Below, piece by piece: positions 14,613 through 23,357 of a stretch of 30,610 bases of DNA (its first letter is position 1; each line of letters begins with the position of its first letter). Below the pieces are notes generated by a model. The model saw only the letters and a list, made by a program, of their open reading frames with translations. It was not told the DNA's origin and searched no databases. Source of the stretch: Aquifex sp. (lineage in GTDB: Bacteria; Aquificota; Aquificia; Aquificales; Aquificaceae); assembly GCA_003978875.1 (NCBI GenBank), contig QNXQ01000071.1, positions 1 to 30,610 of the forward strand. The letters run 5' to 3'. A program made the translations under genes and the position numbers.

Positions 14613-16211
14613 TTCTTGGATTGAATTCACTTTAAGGGTACTTCCGGTTTCTCTTAATTTCCTGAAGCTCTTTATGGCTTCGAGGACGGCGTATCCTGCC
14701 CTTACGGTTGTGTAATACGGGATATTAAACTGGACTGCAGTTCTCCTGATAAAGTATGCATCACTTTTTTCTCGTTTACCCGAAGGGGTGTTTATGACCA
14801 GATGTATATCTCCATTAATAATCATATCTACTACATTGGGTCTTCCTTCGGAAACTTTCATAACCCTTTCTGCCGGAATCCCGTGTTCTTTAAGGAACTT
14901 ATAAGTTCCGGTAGTTGCGTATATTCTAAATCCGAGCTCATGAAAACCTCTGGCAAGCTCCGTAATTTTCGGTTTATCTCTATCTGCGACACTTATAAAT
15001 ACATTTCCTCTTTCCGGAAGTCTGTAGCCGGCGGACAGTTGAGCCTTGTAGTAAGCAAGTCCGAACTCCTCATCTATTCCCATCACTTCTCCTGTTGATT
15101 TCATTTCCGGTCCCAACACCGGGTCAACTTCGGGAAATCTCTTCCATGGAAAAACAACTTCCTTTACGGAAAATATCTTTTTACCTTTAGGTAGAAAGTC
15201 CGATGCTACGTGATTTTGTCCCTTTTCTATCCTTTCAAACACCTCGGGAACAATTTCTCTCAGAGATTTTCCTATTAGTACCTTGGTTGCTATTTTTGCC
15301 AAAGGATATCCTACACTTTTACTTACAAAGGGTACCGTTCTTGAAGCTCTGGGATTTACCTCAAGTACGTAGACTTCTCCCTTATAAACCGCGAACTGAA
15401 CATTTATTAAACCTCTTACTTCAAGAACAAGGGCAAGTTCCCTTGTTTGTCTCTTAACCTCTTCTACTATTTCATCGGGCAGAGTGTAGGGAGGTATTGA
15501 GGTTGCACTGTCTCCGGAGTGAACGCCTGCCTGTTCTATGTGTTCCATTACCGCTCCTATAAGGACATCTTTCCCATCACAAACGGCATCCACATCCAGT
15601 TCTATACTGTCTTCCAGGAATTTATCTATCAAAACGGGTCTTTCATAGCTTACACTTACAGCCTCTTCCAGATACTCTTTCAATTCGTTTTCATCGTAAA
15701 CTATTCTCATTGCCCTTCCGCCGAGAACATAAGAAGGTCTTACTAAGACGGGATATCCTAGCTTTTTAGCGATTTCAAGAGCTTCTTCCTTATTTTTCGC
15801 CGTTCCACTTTCGGGTTGCTTTAAACCGAGTTCTATAATTAGCTCCCTGAAAAGTTCTCTATCCTCCGCTTTGTCTATATTTTCTGGCTGAGTTCCTAAA
15901 ATATTTACACCTTGTTTTTTTAAAGGTATAGAAAGCTTTAAGGGAGTTTGTCCTCCGAACTGAAGTATAACTCCGTAGGGTTTTTCCCTTTCTATGATGT
16001 CCATTACATGTTCAAAAACTATAGGTTCAAAGAAGAGTTTATCCGCGGTGTCGTAATCGGTAGAAACGGTTTCGGGATTACAGTTCACCATTATTGCCGT
16101 ATAGCCTTCTTCTTGCAAGGCAAATACTGCATGAACACAGGCGTAATCGAATTCAATTCCTTGACCTATACGGTTCGGCCCGCTACCGAGTATAACAACT
16201 TTTTTAGACAT
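14598..16211 (-). CDS. carB: Carbamoyl-phosphate synthase large subunit, C-terminal half
   Basis: Encodes only the second half of the usual ~1070-residue CarB: the carbamoyl-phosphate-forming ATP-grasp unit and the allosteric domain, 537 residues. The start KVVILGSGPNRIGQGIEFDY matches the sequence that begins the second repeat of full CarB, and NCNPETVSTDYDTADKLFFEP and EVNPRASRTVPFVSK are signature motifs. The last ~140 residues (FISVADRDKPKITELARGFH, IYATTGTYKFLKEHGIP) are the methylglyoxal-synthase-like regulatory domain. A split CarB is established for A. aeolicus and some methanogens, so this is natural, not a truncation; the first-half gene must lie elsewhere. The ATG is two bases after a predicted transcription start. 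It is convergent with the EAL gene. Confidence 0.95.
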   Translation of the reverse strand: MSKKVVILGSGPNRIGQGIEFDYACVHAVFALQEEGYTAIMVNCNPETVSTDYDTADKLFFEPIVFEHVMDIIEREKPYGVILQFGGQTPLKLSIPLKKQGVNILGTQPENIDKAEDRELFRELIIELGLKQPESGTAKNKEEALEIAKKLGYPVLVRPSYVLGGRAMRIVYDENELKEYLEEAVSVSYERPVLIDKFLEDSIELDVDAVCDGKDVLIGAVMEHIEQAGVHSGDSATSIPPYTLPDEIVEEVKRQTRELALVLEVRGLINVQFAVYKGEVYVLEVNPRASRTVPFVSKSVGYPLAKIATKVLIGKSLREIVPEVFERIEKGQNHVASDFLPKGKKIFSVKEVVFPWKRFPEVDPVLGPEMKSTGEVMGIDEEFGLAYYKAQLSAGYRLPERGNVFISVADRDKPKITELARGFHELGFRIYATTGTYKFLKEHGIPAERVMKVSEGRPNVVDMIINGDIHLVINTPSGKREKSDAYFIRRTAVQFNIPYYTTVRAGYAVLEAIKSFRKLRETGSTLKVNSIQELHGI

Positions 16212-16213
16212 AT

Positions 16214-16235
16214 CGTAAAATTTTAAACTAAATAT
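16214..16235. promoter_or_regulatory. Interlocked divergent carB/gcvPB promoters
   Basis: Minus strand TAAAAT (16225-16220) plus six bases and a two-base leader reaches the carB ATG at 16211. Plus strand TAAACT (16224-16229) plus six bases and a two-base leader reaches the gcvPB ATG at 16238. The two -10 elements overlap by two bases, so only one polymerase could bind at a time. Confidence 0.45.
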
Positions 16236-16237
16236 TC

Positions 16238-17698
16238 ATGGAACTAATTTTTGAAAAATCAAGGCCTGGAAGGAAGGGATACAGACTTCCTAAACTTGAT
16301 GTTGAAAGAGTAGAGCCAGAAGAAATCGTTCCCGAAGAATACTTGAGGAAAAAACTGGATTTCCCTGAAGTCTCCCAGCTGGAGGTTATAAGGCACTATA
16401 CTAAATTATCCCATTTAAATTACGCTGTGGATACAACTATGGTACCCTTGGGTTCATGTACTATGAAATATAACCCGCGAATTAACGAGGAGCTCGTAAA
16501 TAGAAAGGAAATCCTCGGATTGCACCCTTTTATACCCGAAGAATACATCCAGCCCGTTTTAGAGCTTATCTATAAATTTAAAGAATTACTAAAGGAGCTC
16601 GGAGGATTTGCGGAAGTTTCTCTTCAGCCTGCCGCCGGAGCTCACGGAGAATTATTGGGGCTTCTCCTTATCAGAGCCTATCACGATGATAAAGGTAATA
16701 AAGAGAAAAATGTGATATTAATACCCGACTCTGCCCACGGGACTAACCCGGCTACCGCGGCAATATGCGGTTTTGAAATAAAAGTTATCAAAAGTAATAA
16801 GTACGGAGAGCTCGATTTTGAAGACTTTAAAAGAAAGCTAAACGATAAAGTTGCAGGACTGATGATAACTAATCCGAATACATTGGGAATATTTGAAAGG
16901 AGAATTAAGGAAATAGCTAAGGAGCTCCACAAAATAGATGCTCTCCTTTATATGGACGGAGCTAACTTTAACGCTCTTGTAGGAAAATTTAAACCGGGAG
17001 AGTGGGGTGTTGATATAATGCATTTTAACCTCCATAAAACTTTCTCCACTCCTCACGGAGGAGGAGGACCCGGAGCCGGACCCGTCGGTGTATCCGAGAA
17101 ATTAAAACCATACCTTCCCGTGCCTCATATAGACTTTGACGGGAAGAAGTATTTCCTTAATTGGGACATCCCTAAATCTGTAGGGAAAATATTAGGTTTT
17201 TGGGGACATTTTAGTGGATGGCTAAAAGCTTTCGCTTATATACTCACCTATGGAAATGAAATAGGGAAAATATCCGATTACGCAGTTTTAAATGCCCGTT
17301 ATTTGAAACATCTTCTCAAGGGAGTATTTAAAGACCCTTATCCTCAGTCTCCTTGTATGCATGAGTTTGTCCTTTCAGCTGTAAACTTAATCAAGCATGG
17401 AGTAAAAGCCGGAGATGTTGCTAAGAGAATTCTTGATTACGGCTTTTATGCTCCCACTATGTATTTCCCTTTAATCGTTAGAGAAGCTTTAATGATTGAA
17501 CCTACCGAGACAGAAAGTCCTGATACACTAAGGACTTTTGCGCGGGTTCTCAGAAGAATCATTAAGGAAGCTAAAGAAAAGCCTGAAATACTTAAAAAGG
17601 CTCCTCACAATACTCCGGTAAAGCGAATTAAAGAGGCTGAGGCAAACAGAAATCTCGTTTTGAAGTATAAAGATATTCTTGAAAGAAAAAAATCTTGA
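16238..17698 (+). CDS. gcvPB: Glycine dehydrogenase (decarboxylating) subunit 2
   Basis: Half of the two-gene form of the glycine cleavage system P-protein, which decarboxylates glycine and passes the aminomethyl group to lipoylated H-protein. The 486-residue protein carries the PLP site: LGSCTMKYNPRINEE (71-85), QPAAGAHGELLGLL (130-143), PDSAHGTNPATAA (163-175) and the Schiff-base lysine 267 in FNLHKTFSTPHGGGGPGAGP. The partner gcvPA is not adjacent, and no other gcv gene is nearby. The start has no ribosome site; it lies two bases after a predicted transcription start. The 3' end contains the promoter of the following tRNA genes. In Aquificales the system may run in either direction in one-carbon metabolism; that is inference. 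Confidence 0.96.
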   Translation: MELIFEKSRPGRKGYRLPKLDVERVEPEEIVPEEYLRKKLDFPEVSQLEVIRHYTKLSHLNYAVDTTMVPLGSCTMKYNPRINEELVNRKEILGLHPFIPEEYIQPVLELIYKFKELLKELGGFAEVSLQPAAGAHGELLGLLLIRAYHDDKGNKEKNVILIPDSAHGTNPATAAICGFEIKVIKSNKYGELDFEDFKRKLNDKVAGLMITNPNTLGIFERRIKEIAKELHKIDALLYMDGANFNALVGKFKPGEWGVDIMHFNLHKTFSTPHGGGGPGAGPVGVSEKLKPYLPVPHIDFDGKKYFLNWDIPKSVGKILGFWGHFSGWLKAFAYILTYGNEIGKISDYAVLNARYLKHLLKGVFKDPYPQSPCMHEFVLSAVNLIKHGVKAGDVAKRILDYGFYAPTMYFPLIVREALMIEPTETESPDTLRTFARVLRRIIKEAKEKPEILKKAPHNTPVKRIKEAEANRNLVLKYKDILERKKS

Positions 17699-17706
17699 GA
17701 TATAAT
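17679..17706 (+). promoter_or_regulatory. tRNA promoter
   Basis: TTGAAA (17679-17684), 16-base spacer, perfect TATAAT (17701-17706). Predicted start at about 17713, seven bases before the tRNA-Ala 5' end. The -35 lies within the end of gcvPB. Confidence 0.7.
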
Positions 17707-17719
17707 AAATATTCTGTCA

Positions 17720-17795
17720 GGGGCGGTAGCTCAGCTGGGAGAGCGCCGATATGGCATGTCGGAGGTCGGGGGTTCGAGTCCCCTCCGCTCCACCA
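17720..17795 (+). tRNA. tRNA-Ala (GGC)
   Basis: A complete cloverleaf of 76 bases with encoded CCA. The acceptor GGGGCGG pairs with CCGCTCC, including the G3:U70 wobble that is the alanine identity element. D arm GCTC/GAGC; anticodon stem CCGAT/GTCGG around loop ATGGCAT gives anticodon GGC; T arm contains TTCGAGT. It is co-transcribed with tRNA-Lys 13 bases downstream. Confidence 0.96.
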
Positions 17796-17808
17796 GTTGA
17801 GCTACGCA

Positions 17809-17884
17809 GAGCCGGTAGCTCAGTAGGTAGAGCAACGGCCTTTTAAGCCGTGGGTCGCGGGTTCGAGTCCCGCCCGGCTCACCA
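17809..17884 (+). tRNA. tRNA-Lys (TTT)
   Basis: A complete 76-base cloverleaf with encoded CCA. Acceptor GAGCCGG pairs with CCGGCTC; D arm GCTC/GAGC; anticodon stem ACGGC/GCCGT around loop CTTTTAA gives anticodon TTT; T stem GCGGG/CCCGC around TTCGAGT. Downstream, 17885-17989 is a 105-base AT-rich stretch facing the end of wzz; I see no convincing terminator hairpin in it. Confidence 0.96.
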
Positions 17885-17989
17885 CTTTATTAATTCTCAA
17901 GTTTCCTAAAAAATTGAAAGTTAGTCGTATAGTTTTGATATAACTAAAAATTAAAACTTTAGGAGTGGCTTTCATAAGGTAGTTAAGCG

Positions 17990-19150
17990 TTAGTTAATAG
18001 TATGCCTTCTTTTAACCTCACTTATCCATTCAACAAATAAAGCTAAAAACACACCTAAAAATAGTCCGCTTACCCCTGCAACTGCTACCATAAGTTTTTT
18101 CTTTGGCTTTACAGGTATATCAGAAACGTAGGGAGGATCTATTACTTCTACGTATATGTTTTCCTTTTGTTCTTCGAGTTTTGCTTTTTCATACATTTTC
18201 AACAGGGTTTCATACTTTGCCTGCAAGCCTTTAACTTTCATATATATCTGAGTGTATTCTGCTATTAATTCCGGAGCGACCTTCATACTGGGTATAGCGG
18301 ACAAGGAGGATTCTGCATTTTCAAATTTAGACAATTGTTTCTCTATAGCGTTTAATTGTTCTTTAAGAGCTAGAATACGAGGACTCGATGGAGAGAGTAT
18401 GCTCTCGAGCTTCCTTAGTTCCACCTGTAATGCTATTTTTCGGGATAATAATTTTGAATATAGCTCAAAAGCACCCTTTACTTGCTCCTGAGGAACTATT
18501 ACTTTAGCTTTCCTTTGGAAATTCGCCAAATTGTCCAGAGCTTGTTTTAGTTCCCTTTCCGTATTTATCAATTGTTTTTCTAAGAAAATTCTATTCACTT
18601 TTGCTACTGTCAGAGCTTTTTCCTCAAGAATTTTTTGAAGTTCATTTATATAGGCTTCGGCGATTTTCTTTGCTATTTCAGGGTCTTTATACTCTACCTT
18701 AATACTTATAGTACCGGTTTTTCTATCTTGTGTAATGTTTACAATATTTTTTAATAATGCATTTGCTATAATTTCGGGTTTTCTTCCTTCAGGAATTTCT
18801 TTTAATAAAACAGGAATAAGATTTAAGTCTTCAATGACTCTATCTCTAATGGTTCTGCTTTTTAATATAGCTAAAATCTTAGAGGATATATATTCACCAC
18901 CTGTAGGTATCCCTAAAAATTGACTTGCTAATTGAGATAAATCGCCTGCGGGATTAGAGGATACAGGTATTATCGTTGTTTCCGCCCTGTAAATGGGAGT
19001 CATTATAAATCCTAGAATACCTGCGAATATCGTAAGTGTTAAAAAAGTGCCAAATATAATTTTCCATCTTTTCTTTAACCTCAACCATAACTCATATAAG
19101 TCTATTTCATCTTCCTCTATTAGTATTTCCTCCCTTTTATCTTTTTCCAT
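17990..19150 (-). CDS. Polysaccharide chain-length determinant (Wzz/GNVR family)
   Basis: A 386-residue inner-membrane polysaccharide co-polymerase. A cytoplasmic acidic N-terminus (EEDEIDLYELWLRLKKRWK) leads to helix 1 (about 32-53), then PIYRAETTIIPVSS opens a large periplasmic region with long coiled coils (about 180-330) and ends with VIDPPYVSDIPVKPKKK before helix 2 (LMVAVAGVSGLFLGVFLALFVEW). This layout with the proline-rich segment before the last helix is diagnostic. No kinase domain is fused, so it is of the Wzz/PCP type rather than a full Wzc. The start has a good ribosome site (GGAGG) and overlaps the wzi stop (TAATG). It is the last gene of the export set wza-wzi-wzz. Confidence 0.9.
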   Translation of the reverse strand: MEKDKREEILIEEDEIDLYELWLRLKKRWKIIFGTFLTLTIFAGILGFIMTPIYRAETTIIPVSSNPAGDLSQLASQFLGIPTGGEYISSKILAILKSRTIRDRVIEDLNLIPVLLKEIPEGRKPEIIANALLKNIVNITQDRKTGTISIKVEYKDPEIAKKIAEAYINELQKILEEKALTVAKVNRIFLEKQLINTERELKQALDNLANFQRKAKVIVPQEQVKGAFELYSKLLSRKIALQVELRKLESILSPSSPRILALKEQLNAIEKQLSKFENAESSLSAIPSMKVAPELIAEYTQIYMKVKGLQAKYETLLKMYEKAKLEEQKENIYVEVIDPPYVSDIPVKPKKKLMVAVAGVSGLFLGVFLALFVEWISEVKRRHTIN

Positions 19151-20625
19151 TAAAACCTCCAGCTTATACTTGTTCCGATAGTTATAAATGTTTTATTTTC
19201 ATTAATTATATTAAACTGTACCGGAGAAGAATTTGAATCATAATTCTTTGTGAAATCAAACCTGAGTAAACCTTCAAGTATTAAATTTTTGTATCTTTTT
19301 TCACCTGCCAAGCTCACATAATATCTTTCCATAAATTTCTCGCTCTCAAAAGCAGGTTGCTTATAGTATCCCAATTTATACTCTATAGAGAGTTTATCGT
19401 TTAAAAATCTGCGATGTTTAAACATAAAATGTTCTAAGTTTTTACCGTAGGGGTGTCCCAAAGACATTCCTTTATAGGTATATCCCTCTACATTATACAG
19501 GTGATGGGTATAATGGTCTCGAGAGGTACGGGTATATTCAAAACGAATTATATCCTTTCTGGTTCTGACTAATATTCCGGCTACCGTTCCCTTATCTAAG
19601 AATTGGAAACCGAAAGGAGGTTTAAATTCCCCCTTATCTTCCTTTTGCCACCATGCGGTTATATCACTCCCGGAGTCCTGATAGTAAACCTTAAAGGTTT
19701 CTATGGATTTAAACCACTTATTTATGGGCAGATACAAGGATATATCAAGGGCACCGTAACCGTCACCATCGTACTTACCGTACGGTATGTTTTCTTCTGT
19801 TCCTATTATAAGTTTCGGATATTCAGTTAGTTTATATCCGGGCCTACCTTCGCCTCCGTACAAAGCTGTTCTTGTTGCTCCGATTTCTATGAAGTACCAG
19901 GGTTTCCATACAATCCTTAAGGCCAAAATATTCGGATTATCCCTGTCTTGCCTTTTCTCTCTGAGCCACCCTCTTACAAATACAAACTCCCAATCTCCAA
20001 AGAATTTCAAAGGTTCTTCCGTTTGAAATTTTATCATTGGAAAAGGTTCTGCATTGGAAGATAGCAATAGTGCGTATTCGCCGGGGCCGAGATGTACTGT
20101 ATCTTTTCCAGCTTCAAAGGAAAATTTCCATATTTTAATCTTCCAGTATAATTTGTGAACCTGAGCTTTTGAACTTTGTTTATTGTTCAGAAATCTCCAT
20201 TGGTAGTATATCACGCTTCTGTTGCCAAAGGAGATATATCCATCTAGAAATGTATACAAATTTAAGCCTTTTCTGAGCAATGTACCGCTTGAGTTTTCCA
20301 CTGTAAAGTATTCTTCAGAAGTGTAGAAAAACTTAAACGTTATAGAATTTAAAGGTTTTATGAAAAATCCAGGACTGGATAAAGCATTTAAATATTCCTT
20401 TACCCATTCGGGTTTATCTGTAATTAAAAAAGCTTTCTTATAATTGTAAGGTCTTATAGATGTTATAAAGTATTTTGCATTTATTGAAGATTCAAGAACA
20501 TCATAAATAAATTTATCTTCGGAATTAACATTCAATAGTGGGTGAGAAAACGAATAATTTAGCAAAAATATACTCGAAAATCCAGAAAAAACTAACTTTA
20601 TAGCTTTACTCTTAAATCCTTTCAT
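19150..20625 (-). CDS. Wzi-like capsule assembly outer-membrane protein
   Basis: A 491-residue protein resembling the Wzi family, outer-membrane barrels that anchor capsule or exopolysaccharide at the cell surface. It opens with a basic tip and a hydrophobic stretch (IKLVFSGFSSIFLLNYSFS) that should be a signal peptide cleaved near residue 28. The segment NVNSEDKFIYDVLESSINAKYF matches the N-terminal helical part of Wzi. The rest is rich in alternating aromatic strands (YWKIKIWKFSFEAGKD, WYFIEIGATRTALYGG, YKLGYYKQPAF) and the last residue is Phe after SISW, as in outer-membrane barrels. It starts three bases after the wza stop, with AAGAGG inside the wza end as ribosome site, so the two are coupled. 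Confidence 0.82.
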   Translation of the reverse strand: MKGFKSKAIKLVFSGFSSIFLLNYSFSHPLLNVNSEDKFIYDVLESSINAKYFITSIRPYNYKKAFLITDKPEWVKEYLNALSSPGFFIKPLNSITFKFFYTSEEYFTVENSSGTLLRKGLNLYTFLDGYISFGNRSVIYYQWRFLNNKQSSKAQVHKLYWKIKIWKFSFEAGKDTVHLGPGEYALLLSSNAEPFPMIKFQTEEPLKFFGDWEFVFVRGWLREKRQDRDNPNILALRIVWKPWYFIEIGATRTALYGGEGRPGYKLTEYPKLIIGTEENIPYGKYDGDGYGALDISLYLPINKWFKSIETFKVYYQDSGSDITAWWQKEDKGEFKPPFGFQFLDKGTVAGILVRTRKDIIRFEYTRTSRDHYTHHLYNVEGYTYKGMSLGHPYGKNLEHFMFKHRRFLNDKLSIEYKLGYYKQPAFESEKFMERYYVSLAGEKRYKNLILEGLLRFDFTKNYDSNSSPVQFNIINENKTFITIGTSISWRF

Positions 20626-20628
20626 TAA

Positions 20629-23220
20629 TTACAACCTCTTTGCTAATACTGCAGTGGATATTGCTTGGAAAATAATTTGTACCACATCTCTTATAAGAGG
20701 TCTCCATAGAACGGGTATTCTAAGCTTTGTCGGAACTACAATAGTATCTCCTTCCTCCAGAGGCATATTCACAAAATCCCTTCCGAAATAAAGTTTTCCA
20801 TTACTCCATTCGAAGGATAGTAATTTATTGTAGCTTCTTCTCGATACCACTCTTCCATTTGCCTTTATAACGTATATGTTTTCTAAATCAGCATTCGGAG
20901 TTGTTCCTCCTACAAGTTCAAGATAATAGGATAAGGGTTTACCCTTAATGTATGGAAGGGATATTTGATTGTATACTTCTCCTAAAACCAATATGTAGTT
21001 GGGACGCGGTGGAATATATATATAATCTCCATCTTCTAACAATATGTTGCTTGGGCTATTTTTTAAATCTTCAAGCCTTTCTGGAATGTCTAACGCTATT
21101 CTACCCAGTCCTATTTTAGCTTTTTCCTTAATTATTCTGAGCAATTGTTTCTGCCTATTCAATGTAAGCTGTATAATCATTCTCTCTTCACTTGTTCCTC
21201 CAGCAGTACTAAAACCTTCATCGGCTTTAAGGAGTCCCTCCTCTAAGGCTGTTATAGCTATCTTTAAATGTTGTTCTTGTAATTCTTTTGCACTTCTCCT
21301 TATAAATATCAACCCTCTCGGATAAGCGTTTTCTGTAAATCCTCCTGCTTTCACTATAATGTCGTAGAGACGCATACCCTTTTCTATTCTGTAAATTCCC
21401 GGTTTTTTGACTTCACCCAGAATTGTTACAACTTTATCCTTTTCGGTAGGTTCTGTTCTCTTAATAAGAATTTTTGTCCCTGGGAAAAGGGTTATATTGT
21501 TCTTTCCTCTGGTGAATAAATCGTATAGGTAAACAACCTTTGCTTTTCTTTCTATCAAACCTGCTGAAGCTTCAGCTATTTCTTCTAAAATTCCTGGATT
21601 TCCTTCCGAAGATTCAAGTATATTTTTGTCATCTTTGAAATTTTTAACATCTCCTACGTAAACTAAAGCTTTTAGATTTCTATAATCATCTTTGAATTTA
21701 ACTTCCCTCAAAGCATCCAATAGTGTTATTTCAGGGTAATAGGGTATTACTAAAGGATTTTCAACCTCTCCAGAAATCGTTATAGGAGAGTAAATCCATT
21801 TCGGATAAAAAACAACTACATCAAATGGCTTCAATTCTAAATCCTGCTTACCTTCGATTATGTATTTAGGAACGAAGTTTCTTACGGTTACTTTACCTGT
21901 GGATAAGTCTTTACGAATTAACTCTGCATAGTACAAATTGGTGTCCGGTAACAATTCTATAACATCAATTAAAGAGCTGAGATTTTTATAATGATTTACC
22001 GAATATTTTCCGGGGTATTTGATATGCCCTTTTACCTCCACGTAATTTTCTACCAATTCATAGAGTTCTTCGATAAATACAAAATCTCCATCTTTTAGTT
22101 TTTGCTGGAGGAATTTTGAATCTGTTAAATCTCCGTTATAAACTTTTAGTTCGTTATTTTCATATCTGAATAACTTTACCCCGTAGTTATAAGCTGAGAA
22201 AAGAACTCCTCCTGCTAATTCGATTAAATCACCTATTGTAGCATCTTTCGTAACTTCGTATATGGCAGGTCTTTTTACACTACCGGCTATTCCGACGGTA
22301 GGTCCTATTTCCTCTACAAATATAATATCGCCGTCCTTAAGCCTTATATTTATAGGCTCGCCTTTTATTAGCAATTTATAGAGGTCTATTCTTATCTTTT
22401 TACCTGAAGCTCTCCTTAGGAGTATATTTCTCAAGCTTCCGTTTTTAGATACTCCCCCTGCTGCAGCAAGAGCTTCTATCACTGTGTAGGTGCCTTGAGC
22501 TAATACAACTCCCGGTTTATTTACATATCCTGAAACATATACTGGAAACGTTCTCAATGCTCCTACTGAAACTTCTACTTTAAACCTGCGAAACTTTTTT
22601 GCTAAAAGCTTTTTAAGTTCTTTTTCAAAATCTTTTACCGTTTTTCCCCACGCATATACTATACCAACGTAAGGAATGAATAATTTTCCTTCCCTATCTA
22701 TCTTTAATTTGTAATAACTTTCAAGACCAAGTACGTCTACAGGATCTCCCCAAAAGTATATTATCACTTCATCTCCGGGGCCTAAAATATAGTCATTCCC
22801 TACGGGAATAGGAGCTTTTAGTATTTCACCGACATTCTTAAAAATATCATATCCAAATTGTTTTAATTTTATTTTTTTATCTTTAATTTTTTCAAAAAAT
22901 TTCTTTTCTATATATGAGTATTCTTCCGATTTTTCAGGATATCTATATATGTTTGGGAAAATACGTTCTCTTCCTTCAAAATATCTTTCTCCATATGGAG
23001 ATATTTTATATTTTTCATATTGATCTACATTCAAATCATCCTGAATACTTTCGTTTATATACTTTTCATTTTTTAAATTATCGGTAATATTTATTAATTC
23101 TTGCCTTTTAAAATTTTCTACAGAGAATGATAAATCAATTACGGAGATATTTAATAATAAAATTGTCAATTTTATCAATATACCGAATAATAATTTGTTG
23201 ATACTTAATTGTTTATCCAT
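20629..23220 (-). CDS. Wza-type polysaccharide export protein with SLBB repeats
   Basis: An 863-residue exporter. After a hydrophobic N-terminus (about 9-31) and a charged spacer, the Poly_export domain begins YILGPGDEVIIYFWGDP (about 143) and is followed by KLFIPYVGIVYAWGKTVKDFEKEL. It then carries several SLBB units, recognisable by repeated GxVxxPGxY (VYVSGYVNKPGVV, VGIAGSVKRPAIYEV, VEVKGHIKYPGKYSV, VTILGEVKKPGIYRI) each followed by ..ALAAAGGV/LAGGV/AGGF, so it is far longer than E. coli Wza (about 380 residues). A C-terminal segment (RPLIRDVVQIIFQAISTAVLAKR) could form the amphipathic outer-membrane helix. No lipobox cysteine is visible, so membrane attachment differs from Wza. It heads the export operon; the first 120 codons are notably AT-rich. 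Confidence 0.9.
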   Translation of the reverse strand: MDKQLSINKLLFGILIKLTILLLNISVIDLSFSVENFKRQELINITDNLKNEKYINESIQDDLNVDQYEKYKISPYGERYFEGRERIFPNIYRYPEKSEEYSYIEKKFFEKIKDKKIKLKQFGYDIFKNVGEILKAPIPVGNDYILGPGDEVIIYFWGDPVDVLGLESYYKLKIDREGKLFIPYVGIVYAWGKTVKDFEKELKKLLAKKFRRFKVEVSVGALRTFPVYVSGYVNKPGVVLAQGTYTVIEALAAAGGVSKNGSLRNILLRRASGKKIRIDLYKLLIKGEPINIRLKDGDIIFVEEIGPTVGIAGSVKRPAIYEVTKDATIGDLIELAGGVLFSAYNYGVKLFRYENNELKVYNGDLTDSKFLQQKLKDGDFVFIEELYELVENYVEVKGHIKYPGKYSVNHYKNLSSLIDVIELLPDTNLYYAELIRKDLSTGKVTVRNFVPKYIIEGKQDLELKPFDVVVFYPKWIYSPITISGEVENPLVIPYYPEITLLDALREVKFKDDYRNLKALVYVGDVKNFKDDKNILESSEGNPGILEEIAEASAGLIERKAKVVYLYDLFTRGKNNITLFPGTKILIKRTEPTEKDKVVTILGEVKKPGIYRIEKGMRLYDIIVKAGGFTENAYPRGLIFIRRSAKELQEQHLKIAITALEEGLLKADEGFSTAGGTSEERMIIQLTLNRQKQLLRIIKEKAKIGLGRIALDIPERLEDLKNSPSNILLEDGDYIYIPPRPNYILVLGEVYNQISLPYIKGKPLSYYLELVGGTTPNADLENIYVIKANGRVVSRRSYNKLLSFEWSNGKLYFGRDFVNMPLEEGDTIVVPTKLRIPVLWRPLIRDVVQIIFQAISTAVLAKRL

Positions 23221-23249
23221 TATAACCCCTCACCAGAGTTTAAACAATA

Positions 23250-23255
23250 ATTATA
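23250..23255 (-). promoter_or_regulatory. Predicted -10 element of wza operon
   Basis: Minus strand TATAAT (23255-23250), about 30 bases upstream of the wza ATG. It gives a short leader that includes GAGGGG as a ribosome site. The -35 region is unclear. Confidence 0.4.
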
Positions 23256-23293
23256 TCAATCAGCAGCAAAGAAGAAATCGAGCTTCATAAACC

Positions 23294-23322
23294 TTGACAA
23301 GTTGATAATAGTATACTAAATT
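23294..23322 (+). promoter_or_regulatory. Predicted hsp20 promoter with palindrome
   Basis: TTGACA (23294-23299), 17-base spacer, TAAATT (23317-23322); expected start near 23329 and a ~29-base leader with a strong ribosome site. A perfect 10-base palindrome TAGTATACTA (23309-23318) overlaps the -10 element and could be an operator, but length and AT content make chance possible. Confidence 0.4.
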
Positions 23323-23357
23323 TACTTATAAGAAATCTTGTAAAGGAGGTGGGAGCG

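Noticed and set aside
17885..17989. Terminator after tRNA-Lys
   Set aside because: Only weak AT inverted repeats (CCTAAA with TTTAGG about 50 bases apart); no GC-rich stem with U-tract.
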